A stretch of 47,429 nucleotides of DNA from contig JAJDEH010000459.1 in assembly GCA_029259935.1 (NCBI GenBank), positions 1 through 47,429 of the forward strand, read 5' to 3'. Positions 27,157 to 35,644 of the stretch are shown piece after piece. The notes below the pieces were generated by a model. That model saw nothing but the letters and a program-made list of their open reading frames with translations, was not told the origin of the DNA and made no database searches. A program made the translations under genes and the position numbers. Within the stretch, counting starts at the first letter, position 1; every line of letters begins with the position of its first letter. Origin of the DNA: Planctomycetota bacterium. GTDB taxonomy: Bacteria; Planctomycetota; Planctomycetia; Pirellulales; Pirellulaceae.

Positions 27157-28278
27157 ATGGTTCCAATGAAAAAGTTTCAAAGCCTCGAATCGCTGTTGTT
27201 GGTCGCGTTGCTTTCTTCCATGTTCACCTGCCCAATCCTTGCTGATGGGCCGAAACAGGGTGACGCGAAAAAGTTGGATCTTGGGAAAAGTGTTAGCCTT
27301 GAACTGGTCTACATCCCGCCCGGCGAATTCATGATGGGCAGCACGGCAACGGAAAAGAACTGGGCGACCGGCATCGAAGGCGGGGCTCAACCTGGAACGA
27401 ACCGAGAAACGTTTGAAGGCGAGCCACGACGGATGCGGGTCAGCAAAGGCTTTTGGATGGGGCGGACCGAGGTCACCAGGGGACAATTCCAGCGATTCAT
27501 CGAAGACTCGGGTTACGTCACGGATGCGGAAAAGCCAGGCGGGGTGACACAGGTCTTTGATCATGAATGGGACCGATATTATTACGGCACAAAAATCGCG
27601 AATCCCTGGAAGTCGGTGGCGGACAAGAGCTGGCGCGATCCAGGTTTCGGAATTCCGATGAAGGACAACTATCCCGTCGTTTGCGTCAGTTATCAGGACA
27701 TGAAAGCATTTTGCCGTTGGCTCACGGAAAGGGAGCGTGAAGCGGGCCAGCTATCCAAGGAGTTGGAAATCCGGCTTCCCACCGAGGCCGAATGGGCCTA
27801 TGCCTGCCGTGGCGGAAGTCCGAAGAGTCATTATTTCTGGTGGGGAGATGATCTGATGGAAGGCAAGGGTAGGTTCAATATTTCCGCAGTTGACTTTCTC
27901 CCTGGACGAGACACTGTCTGGCCCTTGGCAAATGCTCCGTGGAGCGACGGCTTTTCGTTTCTGTCCCCCGTGGATCACTATGGCAAGAAGGGACGAAACG
28001 GCTTTGGCTTGACAGACATGTGCGGCGGCGTGTGGGAGTTCACGCTCGATCATTTTGACCCTGAAGGCGGACACGAAGAGGTTTACTACCAGGACAGGGA
28101 GCGTCTTTCGGTATCGCGTCCCGTTTGTCGCGGCGGCAACTACTTTGACGTGCCGGGCAATGCGCGATGCGCCGTCCGGTTGGGCATATCGGGTGTTTCC
28201 TATTCCGATTCGCGCGACGGATTCCGAATCTGCCTTGGCGTTCCCGAAAAGACCGCGCCCGTTCCTCGGAAAAAATAG
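27157..28278 (+). CDS. Secreted formylglycine-generating-enzyme (SUMF1) domain protein
   Basis: A 373-residue protein. The signal peptide (KFQSLESLLLVALLSSMFTC, then PILADG) starts either at ATG 27157 or ATG 27166; neither has a clear ribosome-binding site. The FGE-sulfatase domain shows YIPPGEFMMGS, FWMGRTEVTRGQFQRFIED, VCVSYQDMKAFCRWLTE, IRLPTEAEWAYACRGG, FGLTDMCGGVWEFTLD and SRDGFRICLG. True FGE oxidises a sulfatase cysteine to formylglycine, but many bacterial members are lectin-like or have other oxidase roles. No sulfatase lies in the window. With an exported location and two propeller glycosidase-like neighbours, a role in polysaccharide handling is possible. Confidence 0.85.
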   Translation: MVPMKKFQSLESLLLVALLSSMFTCPILADGPKQGDAKKLDLGKSVSLELVYIPPGEFMMGSTATEKNWATGIEGGAQPGTNRETFEGEPRRMRVSKGFWMGRTEVTRGQFQRFIEDSGYVTDAEKPGGVTQVFDHEWDRYYYGTKIANPWKSVADKSWRDPGFGIPMKDNYPVVCVSYQDMKAFCRWLTEREREAGQLSKELEIRLPTEAEWAYACRGGSPKSHYFWWGDDLMEGKGRFNISAVDFLPGRDTVWPLANAPWSDGFSFLSPVDHYGKKGRNGFGLTDMCGGVWEFTLDHFDPEGGHEEVYYQDRERLSVSRPVCRGGNYFDVPGNARCAVRLGISGVSYSDSRDGFRICLGVPEKTAPVPRKK

Positions 28279-28457
28279 ACGTGGTCGTGAACTACAGACT
28301 CTTTCAACAAACCGCCGTGATTCTGCCTCGCGATTATCTGCGTGTCATGCTCTCTAGCCATCGCAAGCCACGCTCCGCATGTGTGTCTTAGACTGTGAGT
28401 CGAAGATTTCGCCTGCGTGGGTCGTAGACACCGCCAGTCTGATGTGAACGCTTTCTG

Positions 28458-28575
28458 ATGGCGGTTGCATCGTCCGATTGCAGAATGGAAGCCCGCTAAA
28501 CTGCAGAGGTGCAAGAGACCGACGCACTTTCGGGCTTTGGCTTCGTGCGCTCGGAGTGAAACACCGAAGTACGCA
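28458..28575. repeat. Interspersed element, left arm of the short form
   Basis: GCGGTTGCATCG, ATTGCAGAATGGAAGCCC and GCTAAACTGCAGAGGTGCA read in reverse complement equal the right end of the copy at 32215-32372. After GACCGACGCACTTTCGGGC it matches 34034-34070, including GGCTTTGGCTTCGTGCG, and ends GGAGTGAAACACCGAAG. The rest of 28279-28822 has no gene. Confidence 0.75.
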
Positions 28576-28822
28576 TGTCGATGGCCGGCTAGAGGAGCAC
28601 TGGTCGGTGGATGTGACGACCGTCATCACGAACAGTTCCGGCAGCGACAGTAAGCACGACAATGAGAAGAACTCGCGCTGTATGATTTAGAATGTCGTGG
28701 TGAACAGCAGTGACGGGTAGCAAAGTGACGCAACTCTAATGAACATTAACCGACCCGACGACGGTGGTCCAATGCCTTGGAGAACGCGGGCGGCGTTACG
28801 ACATTGCTTGTGAACAATGACG

Positions 28823-29107
28823 CTAGTTGGCGGTTGGATCGTCGCGATCTGGTCGGAGTCCCAGCTTGGGGCCGTCCTCGGTCTTTCGCACGTCGAGCAC
28901 TTTGTCTTGAAGGCGTTGCGACATCGACTTATTCATGAGTAGTACGACGCGACCTTCATGCTTGACCACTTTGTCGCCTGGCCGCCGTTTGTCGCGATGC
29001 ACACGTGTTCGATCATCTTTCCTCGACAGGCGCGCGGCGAATTCCACTGGTTGGGTAGACAGCATGGCGTGCAATCTGGAATACGCAGCGCTAGTGATGG
29101 TTAACAT
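28823..29107 (-). CDS. Small HesB/IscA-like protein lacking cysteines
   Basis: A 94-residue protein with a good ribosome-binding site (AGGAG 9 nt before the ATG). MLTITSAAYSRLHAMLS at the N-terminus and the PGDKVVKHEGRVVLLMNKSM block followed by LDVRKTEDGPKLGLR recall HesB/IscA-fold proteins of planctomycetes. The family's Fe-S ligand cysteines are wholly absent, so it cannot act as a standard cluster carrier. It may be a structural or regulatory relative. It is monocistronic; the fold call is by pattern only. Confidence 0.55.
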   Translation of the reverse strand: MLTITSAAYSRLHAMLSTQPVEFAARLSRKDDRTRVHRDKRRPGDKVVKHEGRVVLLMNKSMSQRLQDKVLDVRKTEDGPKLGLRPDRDDPTAN

Positions 29108-29946
29108 GTTTTGTTTCTCCTGAAATTCTGCTCAGTGCTGGCGACATCGGTTTGACACGAGTCGGTTCGTCCGCGAGACTGTTTTTTATTGGCGAAGGCT
29201 GGAATCCGCAGCACCAGAAATCCCAAAAAGGGAATCAAGGGTACCGACTACTCAGCGATGAGTGAGAAAGAGTGGCTGGCTACCAGCGGCTGTCGAAAGA
29301 AGAAATGTTCTGAACCGCTGGCCAAGCGTGGCGCGTCCAGCCAAAAAAAACTTCGGCTTTGAGACAAGTAAGCGAGTAGAGAGTCGCTGCTTATTTCCTC
29401 GACTTCACTAGCCAAGCTTAGTCTATTTGTCCGTGTCAGTCAATCTAGACTCGCTGCTGATGTTCAGCACGATGAAACGTGGCGTGCACTCTCATAAGTA
29501 CATGCAATTGCGCCGTCGACAAAATACTTGAAGTTTATTTTTGTCTTTCAAACCGTGACCAGCGTCGTGGTTATATCGATTCGGTCCTCAATCCGTTGAA
29601 CGGTGTTTCAATTTTGCATCGACATGCGGCCGATATACGCTATAGTTGTATGGTGTCGTCAGGGCGTTTGATTCTTTTGCACTGCATGTGCCTTCTCGCC
29701 CACGGCCACTCAGGACGCTTTTGAGAGGATTTGGTTAAAGCACATTTGGACAAGTTGTTGTAACGGTCGAGTTGGATTCTCGTTTCAGACCGGGCTTTCT
29801 TTCGAGTTCTCTCTGGTTTCATAGTCGATCCTGCTGGTTGTTCTAGCGCCCACGGATGAAATTCTGCTTTGCTCAAGCGCGCTGGATAGTTTTTCACGAC
29901 GTGTACCCCGCTTGCTCGATGCGCATACCACGAACATGTGATTAAC
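29108..29946. other. Long gene-free spacer upstream of the RRM gene
   Basis: I find no convincing gene. One hairpin is visible: CCAGCGG near 29284 with CCGCTGG near 29315. The 3' part is AT-richer than its surroundings and probably contains the promoter and leader of the RRM gene. Confidence 0.45.
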
Positions 29947-29976
29947 TTCCGGAACGCCGGAAACTATTTTTCTTTT
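29947..29976 (+). promoter_or_regulatory. Leader hairpin with T-run before the RRM gene
   Basis: TTCCGG (29947-29952), loop AACG, CCGGAA (29957-29962), then ACTATTTTTCTTTTT and the ribosome-binding site GCAGGAG. The hairpin plus pyrimidine/T-run looks like a weak intrinsic terminator inside the leader, about 30 nt before the start codon. It could make expression depend on attenuation or temperature, as in leaders of cold-inducible RNA-binding proteins. Confidence 0.4.
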
Positions 29977-29991
29977 TGCAGGAGTTCTTGA

Positions 29992-30264
29992 ATGAACATT
30001 TATGTAGGTAACCTCAGTTTTGACGCAACCCAGGAGGACATCGAGCACGCATTTGGCGAGTATGGTGAGGTCAGATCGGTCAACATTATTAGTGACCGTG
30101 ACACAGGCCGCTCGCGCGGTTTCGGCTTCGTCGAAATGAACGACCAGCAGAACGGACGGGACGCAATCGAAGGTCTGAACTTGAAAGAGATCGCCGGCCG
30201 CGCCGTGACGGTCAACGAAGCTCGCCCACGCGAAGATCGCGGTGGTGGCGGACGTCGCTGGTAA
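29992..30264 (+). CDS. RRM-domain RNA-binding protein
   Basis: A 90-residue protein consisting of one RNA-recognition motif: RNP2 is IYVGNL (residues 3-8), RNP1 is RGFGFVEM (about 42-49), and the tail REDRGGGGRRW is short and glycine/arginine-rich. Such proteins bind single-stranded RNA and in cyanobacteria and planctomycetes are often cold- or stress-induced RNA chaperones. The ribosome-binding site GCAGGAG lies 7 nt before the ATG. The gene has its own long leader with a hairpin and a strong terminator, so it is transcribed alone. Confidence 0.92.
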   Translation: MNIYVGNLSFDATQEDIEHAFGEYGEVRSVNIISDRDTGRSRGFGFVEMNDQQNGRDAIEGLNLKEIAGRAVTVNEARPREDRGGGGRRW

Positions 30265-30290
30265 ACTCCGGCATCTTTAGCTCGCCCAGC

Positions 30291-30324
30291 AAAAAAAGCC
30301 CGGCTTTTGCGAGCCGGGCCTTTT
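30291..30324. terminator. Rho-independent terminator of the RRM gene
   Basis: GCCCGGCT (30298-30305) and AGCCGGGC (30312-30319) form a perfect 8-bp stem with a 6-nt loop, flanked by an A-run on the left and CTTTT on the right, so it may work in both directions. Confidence 0.9.
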
Positions 30325-30556
30325 GCCTGCGGCGTTTGGAAGAATCTGAGAAATGCCACAAAAGGCCCTTTGGCCGAGGTCGTCCGAATTCTGCGACCTT
30401 CTTGTTTGTCTGAGGAGTCGGTAGAGCATTTCGCTGGCTCCTGCGAAATACATTTGCCTGCGAACTGTTGTCCTCGGGTGGCATGCTCACCATGCAGTTG
30501 GTGCCGTAGTCTGAGACGGATTACACTCCTGGGCGCAAAACCATAAAAGGGAAATT

Positions 30557-30883
30557 GTGACACCGAATGATGAACTGAATCATCTCGACGCGGAATTGGA
30601 GCGGCTGCAAGACGATCACTCGAACACGAGGGTTCTGCGGCTAACGGATGAGTGCCTGCGCCGATGCTCGACGTGGAAATGGGAACAGCACGGCTGGACC
30701 ATCAGCGACGGCCAATCAAGTGGTATCAGAAATGGGAACGAACGAGCGCGTCGGACTGCCCTGATGTCGGTGCTGAAAGAGCACATCCACGAGATCGAGT
30801 TCGTTTCTGGCTTGGAAAGGCTAGAGATCGTGCTCGAACCGTCAGGAGCAGAGCCCATCGAGGGTTTGACAGCCACCAACTGA
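30557..30883 (+). CDS. Hypothetical small soluble protein
   Basis: A 108-residue frame starting with GTG at 30557, with AAGGGA 5-6 nt upstream. It is acidic and helical at the N-terminus (ELNHLDAELERLQDD), has a Trp-rich middle (CSTWKWEQHGW) and no signal peptide, membrane segment or recognised domain. The ribosome-binding site and length support a real gene, although an antisense frame covers the same DNA. Confidence 0.5.
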   Translation: MTPNDELNHLDAELERLQDDHSNTRVLRLTDECLRRCSTWKWEQHGWTISDGQSSGIRNGNERARRTALMSVLKEHIHEIEFVSGLERLEIVLEPSGAEPIEGLTATN

Positions 30884-30904
30884 TCGCACAATTCCGAACA
30901 AACC

Positions 30905-30992
30905 ACCGTATTTTGCAGCGATAAACTGCGTCGGTCCACATCACCGAGAAAACTGCCTAAGGCTACGACGCGTCGGAGTGAAACACCGAAGT
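30905..30992. repeat. Interspersed repeat, second family, copy 2
   Basis: Near-identical to 11642-11729 (CCGTATTTTGCAGCGATAA through AAAACTGCCTAAGGCTACGA to GCGTCGGAGTGAAAC). It differs at the end, where ACACCGAAG replaces ACTCCGACG and so loses the hairpin. Confidence 0.75.
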
Positions 30993-31057
30993 AGGGAACG
31001 ACAACCCACTTCGAGATGGGGGTTGCATCTGCTGACAGTCTATCCTTTGTTGAACCA

Positions 31058-31082
31058 CACGGGTGACAATATGTCACCCGTG
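31058..31082. promoter_or_regulatory. 11-bp inverted repeat with GGTGACA core
   Basis: CACGGGTGACA (31058-31068) and TGTCACCCGTG (31072-31082) are perfect inverted arms around ATA. It is a typical size for a dimeric regulator's operator, and the second arm overlaps the ATG of a 30-codon frame. It shares the GGTGAC/GTCACC core with the palindrome at 31166. Confidence 0.5.
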
Positions 31083-31163
31083 GATTTGCCCAATCGTGAA
31101 GCCCGCTCCACGGCGGCGGCGGCATCGGCGCTGGCTTGGATTGTGGCCTTACATGTTTATTGA
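31071..31163 (+). CDS. Possible 30-residue peptide between two GTGAC palindromes
   Basis: ATG at 31071 lies in the first palindrome and the frame ends at TGA 31161, three bases before the second. The peptide (MSPVDLPNREARSTAAAASA, then LAWIVALHVY) has an Ala-rich helix and a hydrophobic end. No ribosome-binding site is visible, so it may equally be a remnant. Confidence 0.2.
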   Translation: MSPVDLPNREARSTAAAASALAWIVALHVY

Positions 31164-31165
31164 CT

Positions 31166-31181
31166 GGTGACGCGCGTCACC
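31166..31181. promoter_or_regulatory. 16-bp perfect palindrome GGTGACGCGCGTCACC
   Basis: A perfect 16-bp palindrome followed by CGGAGGAA, a ribosome-binding-like sequence, but the following ATG at 31202 opens only a two-codon frame. It has the same half-site as 31058-31082, about 100 bp away. Confidence 0.45.
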
Positions 31182-31246
31182 CCGGAGGAAATCCATATAC
31201 GATGATTTGATTACGAAGGTCCGGAAGAATCATGCTGGCTCGTGAG

Positions 31247-31936
31247 TTAGGGCATCAGTTCAAGCAGCAATAACATGGGCCAGCCGAGATACCGACGCGC
31301 CCGCTCAGACTTGGCGACGAGAGCTTCGTCCACCAGATGTTCACTCACTCCCTTGATGGAGAATCCGGCTTTCAACGCCGCCATCACGTAGTCAGAGATT
31401 TGATGTTGCTGGCTGGCTGGAAGGGTCACCGTTCCGGTCTCTGGATCCGTGAAACGTGCTTGAGCGCCTCGCAACATCAGTGAGGGATGCATCACCGTAA
31501 TGACGACACGGCCGTTCGAACGGCAGACTCGCCGCAATTCGAAAAAGTAGAATGCCAGGTCACGGATGTGGTCGACCACCAATCCGGATATCACGCGGTC
31601 GAAGGTCTCATTCAAGAACGGCAATCGAGTCTCAAGGTCGTGTTGCAGAAATTCAATATCAACCGCGCCCGCTTTCGCACGCGCCTTGGCGAGCATGGCT
31701 TCGGAAAAATCGACGGCTGAGACTTTGCCACCCGCGTTTGCCAGCAACAGCGCGTGGCGACCTGTACCACATCCTGCATCGAGGACTCGCAAGTCGCGGA
31801 CGTCTTCGAAAAGTCGCTCAATGTGGTCTTGCTCGAGCGCGACGAGTGGGTTGTCCTCGTCGTCGTAGATCATGGCCCAGCGATCGTATCCATCAAGAGT
31901 CGGCAATTCGACTGTTTTTTTGGCAGGCTCAGACAT
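31247..31936 (-). CDS. Class I SAM-dependent methyltransferase (UbiE/BioC type)
   Basis: A 229-residue soluble protein. Motif I is RVLDAGCGTGRHALLLAN, then VSAVDFSEAMLAKARAKA with the ribose-binding Asp, FLQHDLETRLPFLNETFDRV and the C-terminal RVCRSNGRVVITVMHPSLML. The DRWAMIYDDEDNPLVALEQD N-terminus is typical of the UbiE/BioC-like methyltransferases with a small cap. The substrate is not determined. The gene stands alone, convergent with the GTGAC-palindrome region. Confidence 0.85.
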   Translation of the reverse strand: MSEPAKKTVELPTLDGYDRWAMIYDDEDNPLVALEQDHIERLFEDVRDLRVLDAGCGTGRHALLLANAGGKVSAVDFSEAMLAKARAKAGAVDIEFLQHDLETRLPFLNETFDRVISGLVVDHIRDLAFYFFELRRVCRSNGRVVITVMHPSLMLRGAQARFTDPETGTVTLPASQQHQISDYVMAALKAGFSIKGVSEHLVDEALVAKSERARRYLGWPMLLLLELMP

Positions 31937-32214
31937 CAGTTTCTCTCAGTTGAAACCTACATTTCCCAGATGGAATCTGTTCGGACGGGAAAAGGGTCAT
32001 TTCAACCGATGATAACCTCAGACCGCGTTTCATTCAACGATCTAGATCGAGTCCTTCCACTTCTCGGGACCTCAAACGCCACACAACGAGTCTGGAAACA
32101 TATTGTCCTCGCGTTCGTTTTTAAGGATCAGAATCGTACGACGAGACACAACGAATTAGAGTCACGGCAAAACGGCCGACACGAATCGCAGTCACCACCG
32201 AAGCACTTTACGGA

Positions 32215-32372
32215 TTTTGGTAACTGCGTTCGGCGTGAAACTCCGACGCTAGTTGGAAACTGCACAGGTCGATGAAGCCGACGCGTTTTCGGTAATTCCG
32301 AAGAGCGCGTCGGTCTGGTGCACCTCTGCAGCTTAGCGGGCTTCCATTCTGCAATCGATCGATGCAACCTCA
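32215..32372. repeat. Interspersed inverted-terminus element, short form
   Basis: GTTCGGCGTGAAACTCCGAC, CTAGTTGGAAACTGCACAGG, GGTCGATGAAGCCGACGCG, GGTAATTCCGAAGAGCGCG, then the right arm GTCGGTCTGGTGCACCTCTG and GCTTAGCGGGCTTCCATTCT. It parallels 34070-34175 closely. The outer end matches, in inverse orientation, 28458-28500. Confidence 0.8.
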
Positions 32373-32705
32373 TGCAGTTCGAGATGGGCGAAAATGCAGT
32401 CGGTGTGCCGACCGAAAGCGATTCGTGCCACCAATAACGACTTCTGATTGTCGGACCGGGACGCGAAACTGGGCCCACCACCTAAGACGCAAAATCCCCG
32501 TTCGTCTGGAACAACCCTTGCCTCCGATGGCGTCTCCAGCGAGACCGTTTCCCACGCGCATGCTCTGTGCCGCAAGGCATTACTGTCGTCGCTGAGAAAC
32601 TCTGTTCGCCGTGTAATTGCAGCCAATGGCGGATGGTGGGGCGGCTGTGTAAGATCGGGGCTTGGATCGACGCTCCGTACTCAACTTTAATATCAGGTGA
32701 ATGAA

Positions 32706-33929
32706 ATGTCGCGTATAAACAAAGTGGATCGAAGAAGCTTCGTCAAGTGTGCAGCTACGGGATTGGCTGCCGTCGGACTCGGCACCAGTGGGCTGGTTCA
32801 ACTCGCGTTCGGCCAGGAGGACGGACCGAAGGCAGAAAAGATCGAAAATCGACTCTACTTCCTCACACTCGACGGCACACCGTACAACCGAGGACTCCAG
32901 CACGGCAAGGCTTTGCGGTATGTGATTCAACGCGGTATTGCGACGTGGAAACAATGGATTGCTGAGTTTCTTGAGCAAGAGAACCCTGACGTTGAGATCG
33001 CGGAGTTCGTACAGGGAACAGACTTCATGGGGGCCATTCGGAAACACACACCTGACCTGTATTCGGAACTCCAGGGCATTGCGGCTGGCGCGAACGTCAA
33101 TCTGAGCGACCTGTACGCCTACAACATGTTTGACGAGTTCCTGTCCTTCACCGTGCAGAAGTACCGCCTCGGCTTTTGCAGTGGCTTTGGTGTTTACGGG
33201 CGAGATAACTTGCCGAACATCATCGGTCAAAACAACGACTTGCCGCGGTTCTTCGATGGCACGCAAACGTTACTGCTCGTCAAGGAAGACGATGGCAAGC
33301 AGACATACGTGTTCACATTCGCGGGGCTGCTTGCCAACAATGGACTGAACAATGCATCTGTCGGCTGTACGATCAACATCATGCCAACCCGTCTCTCGGG
33401 CGCACTCGACGGCCTACCGATGCCTTATGTGGTGCGAGGTATTCTTGCCCGCCCGACTCGTCGTGAAGCGGTCGCTTTCGTCAAGAATGTTGGCAAATAT
33501 GCCGGCCCGATGGACTACATCATTGGTGATCCGACGGGTGTGACCGTTGTTGAGACTGGCAAGGACTATTTCAAACTTCATGAAACGTACAAGGGTGAAA
33601 AGTACATTCCGCACACCAATCATCCACTTGAAATGACGGCGGATATGAAACCGGGCGAGGCTTCTAAGAGTCTCGAACGTTTGGCGAAGCTGGAAGAGTT
33701 GATCGGTGGCCGAGTTAATGAAATCGACGTCGATGAAGCGAAAAAAATCTTCCGCACATATCCGCTCCTCAAAAACTACGAAACGGATCCAACGTTCCCC
33801 ACGCTGGAGAGCATCATCATCGAGCTCGATCCGAAAAACCCGCGCCTTAAGATCGCCCCCGGCCCGCCCGATCGGTACAAGTACAATTCGTTCGATTTCA
33901 AGAATGGGTTTGTGGGGACGGAAGAATAG
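32706..33929 (+). CDS. Tat-exported C45-family acylase/peptidase
   Basis: Start at ATG 32706, because AGGTGA sits 5 nt upstream; GTG 32697 lies inside that site. The 407-residue protein has a twin-arginine signal (VDRRSFVKCAATGLAAVGLG, RR at 9-10), so it is exported folded. The body matches the acyl-CoA:6-aminopenicillanic acid acyltransferase / C45 NTN-hydrolase family, which self-cleaves before a cysteine nucleophile: C158 in LGFCSGFGVYG, followed by NIIGQNNDLP and TFAGLLANNGLNNASVG. Family members cleave or transfer acyl groups on amides. Planctomycete members have no known substrate. It is monocistronic. Confidence 0.85.
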   Translation: MSRINKVDRRSFVKCAATGLAAVGLGTSGLVQLAFGQEDGPKAEKIENRLYFLTLDGTPYNRGLQHGKALRYVIQRGIATWKQWIAEFLEQENPDVEIAEFVQGTDFMGAIRKHTPDLYSELQGIAAGANVNLSDLYAYNMFDEFLSFTVQKYRLGFCSGFGVYGRDNLPNIIGQNNDLPRFFDGTQTLLLVKEDDGKQTYVFTFAGLLANNGLNNASVGCTINIMPTRLSGALDGLPMPYVVRGILARPTRREAVAFVKNVGKYAGPMDYIIGDPTGVTVVETGKDYFKLHETYKGEKYIPHTNHPLEMTADMKPGEASKSLERLAKLEELIGGRVNEIDVDEAKKIFRTYPLLKNYETDPTFPTLESIIIELDPKNPRLKIAPGPPDRYKYNSFDFKNGFVGTEE

Positions 33930-33979
33930 CCCTACATCGGTCATAATCCGCCAAGACCCTGCGCCGCGAGAAAAGGGTC

Positions 33980-34208
33980 GGCTACGACACCCGCCCGCAC
34001 AATGGCAACGTGCTAACTTGCAGAAGTGCACCAGACCGACGCACTTTCGGGCTTTGGCTTCGTGCGTTCGGAGTGAAACTCCGACGCTAGTTGGAAACTG
34101 CACAGGTCGATGAAGCCGAAGCATGTTCGGTAATTCCGAAGAGCGCGTCGGTCTGTTGCGCCTCTGCGAGTTAGCAATTTGCTAATATGGAGTCGGTTTG
34201 TCCAACTT
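33980..34208. repeat. Complete short inverted-terminus element (MITE-like)
   Basis: The left arm 34012-34042 (GCTAACTTGCAGAAGTGCAC, CAGACCGACGC) and the right arm 34145-34175 pair at 27 of 31 positions. Weaker symmetry extends outward to CCGCCCGCACAATGGCAACG on the left and GGTTTGTCCAACTT on the right. The interior has the hairpin CGGAGT/ACTCCG and no coding frame. No clear target-site duplication is visible. Confidence 0.8.
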
Positions 34209-34369
34209 CGGGCAATTTGGACCCTGACTCGCGGCTTGAGATCAACCGACGGTCCGCCTAGACTGAGTGTGGTCCGGAAAACGCTTACCCGGTAGGGAGA
34301 TAGCTACGCGGCGAGTCACTGACACTAAAGCATAGCAAGGCTAGTTTTCGCCAAACGGATTCAGTGTGT

Positions 34370-35179
34370 CTATTCTTCTTTGGGGGCGTCGTACACCAAA
34401 AAAAAGAACGTCTCAGTTGCGCGATTTGGCGGTGGTCGTCGTGGGCACGACCAAACAAGATTTCCTTCGTGTTTCACTCTACACTCGTACGACGTCATCG
34501 GCGCAAAGCCGACTCTCCATTCAGTTTTCAAGGCAGTCGAATGAGCTTCAACTTGCAGCAACACCTCGGGGTCCGTACCGAGCACGAATGCGAATAGGGC
34601 GCCGTCGAGAATACCGTTGTCAGGATCTTTGTATCGGTACAGCGGCTTCGAAAGCAAACGTAGCTCGTTTGGTTCTCGAACGTCACGCCGCCCATCTCCT
34701 GACTCCTCGACGATGTCGGTCGCACTATATGAGCGAGCTATCGATCTCATCTGGATGAGACGTGCCGTGGTCGTTTTTGCTGGCTCCCGAACGTCGGTAA
34801 GCGGCTTCATTTCGACGCCGGGTGCTGTTGGATTCCAAAATAGTTTGCCAGCGTTTTTACCGGTCAAGCGTTCCGCACTTAGTGATTGAAATTCCTGTAG
34901 CCATACGTCGTTTGGTACGACAAAAACCTGCGCTGCTACCTCTGGACGTCCGCCCGATGTCCAAATGAACACGGTCCCGTCCTTTACACTGCAGACTGGA
35001 TTGTCCCAGCGGAGCAACGGCTCGGCTTGAAGTTTTAGTTCGATAGGTGTTTCTTTGTCGATTGCGATGTCGACGGTCGCGACCGATTTCTTCATCAAAT
35101 CCAGACGTCTGGCCTCTTCATCAGCCTGCGGTTGCCCGGCGACAATTAAAGCAAGGAACAGTGAAGCTGTACTGCTCAT
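34370..35179 (-). CDS. Secreted hypothetical protein
   Basis: A 269-residue protein with a short signal peptide (MSSTASLFLALIVAGQPQA) and a good ribosome-binding site (AGGAG 7-8 nt before the ATG). The mature part has two similar halves: LKLQAEPLLRWDNPVCSVKD with GTVFIWTSGGRPEVAAQ, and LRLLSKPLYRYKDPDNGILD with GALFAFVLGTDPEVLLQ. The repetition indicates an internal duplication. I do not recognise the family; no catalytic or metal motif is visible. It is followed by a repeat-containing spacer. Confidence 0.7.
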   Translation of the reverse strand: MSSTASLFLALIVAGQPQADEEARRLDLMKKSVATVDIAIDKETPIELKLQAEPLLRWDNPVCSVKDGTVFIWTSGGRPEVAAQVFVVPNDVWLQEFQSLSAERLTGKNAGKLFWNPTAPGVEMKPLTDVREPAKTTTARLIQMRSIARSYSATDIVEESGDGRRDVREPNELRLLSKPLYRYKDPDNGILDGALFAFVLGTDPEVLLQVEAHSTALKTEWRVGFAPMTSYECRVKHEGNLVWSCPRRPPPNRATETFFFLVYDAPKEE

Positions 35180-35572
35180 GAAAGTTTCTCCTAGGCCAGA
35201 CCGAGAGGACCGCGCACCTTAGGGCGAACGACAAATCCGATTTTACATCATTGCCCTCTTGATGTAACGTCCAGGCGTTACATCGATTTGGCGAGCCGCC
35301 GGTGCTGATCACTTCGATTCTGGCTACCGCAGCATGCCTCTAGGTCAGAAAGGCATCTTTCAATTCACAGACAACGGGATGTATCTCTACGCTTTCTTTT
35401 TTGTTTTGGGCTATCGCCATCGGATTCAACTCGGTAACTGCCGTCACCGTGGCAGTGTTCAGTCACCTACATCTGGGTGCATTTCTATGCGACTGAAAAT
35501 CCAGACATGGGTTTTCTACTCTTCGACCTAACGATTCTAGTGCCGAGTCAAATCAAAAGTGACGGGTTGATT

Positions 35573-35628
35573 GTGGGGCGGACATTCCTGTCGGTCATGT
35601 AAGCGACGGACAGGAATGTCCGTCCCAC
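35573..35628. repeat. Long hairpin repeat with GGACATTCCTGTC arms
   Basis: The arms are GTGGGGCGGACATTCCTGTC (35573-35592) and its reverse complement (35609-35628) with one mismatch, around a 16-nt loop. No T-run follows, so it is unlikely to be a terminator. The highly regular arms look like a mobile REP-type hairpin. Confidence 0.7.
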
Positions 35629-35644
35629 CTGCCAATCGACAATT

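Noticed and set aside
30616..31125. 169-residue minus-strand frame opposite the small hypothetical gene and repeat
   Set aside because: It runs through the repeat copy at 30905, has no ribosome-binding site and no domain.
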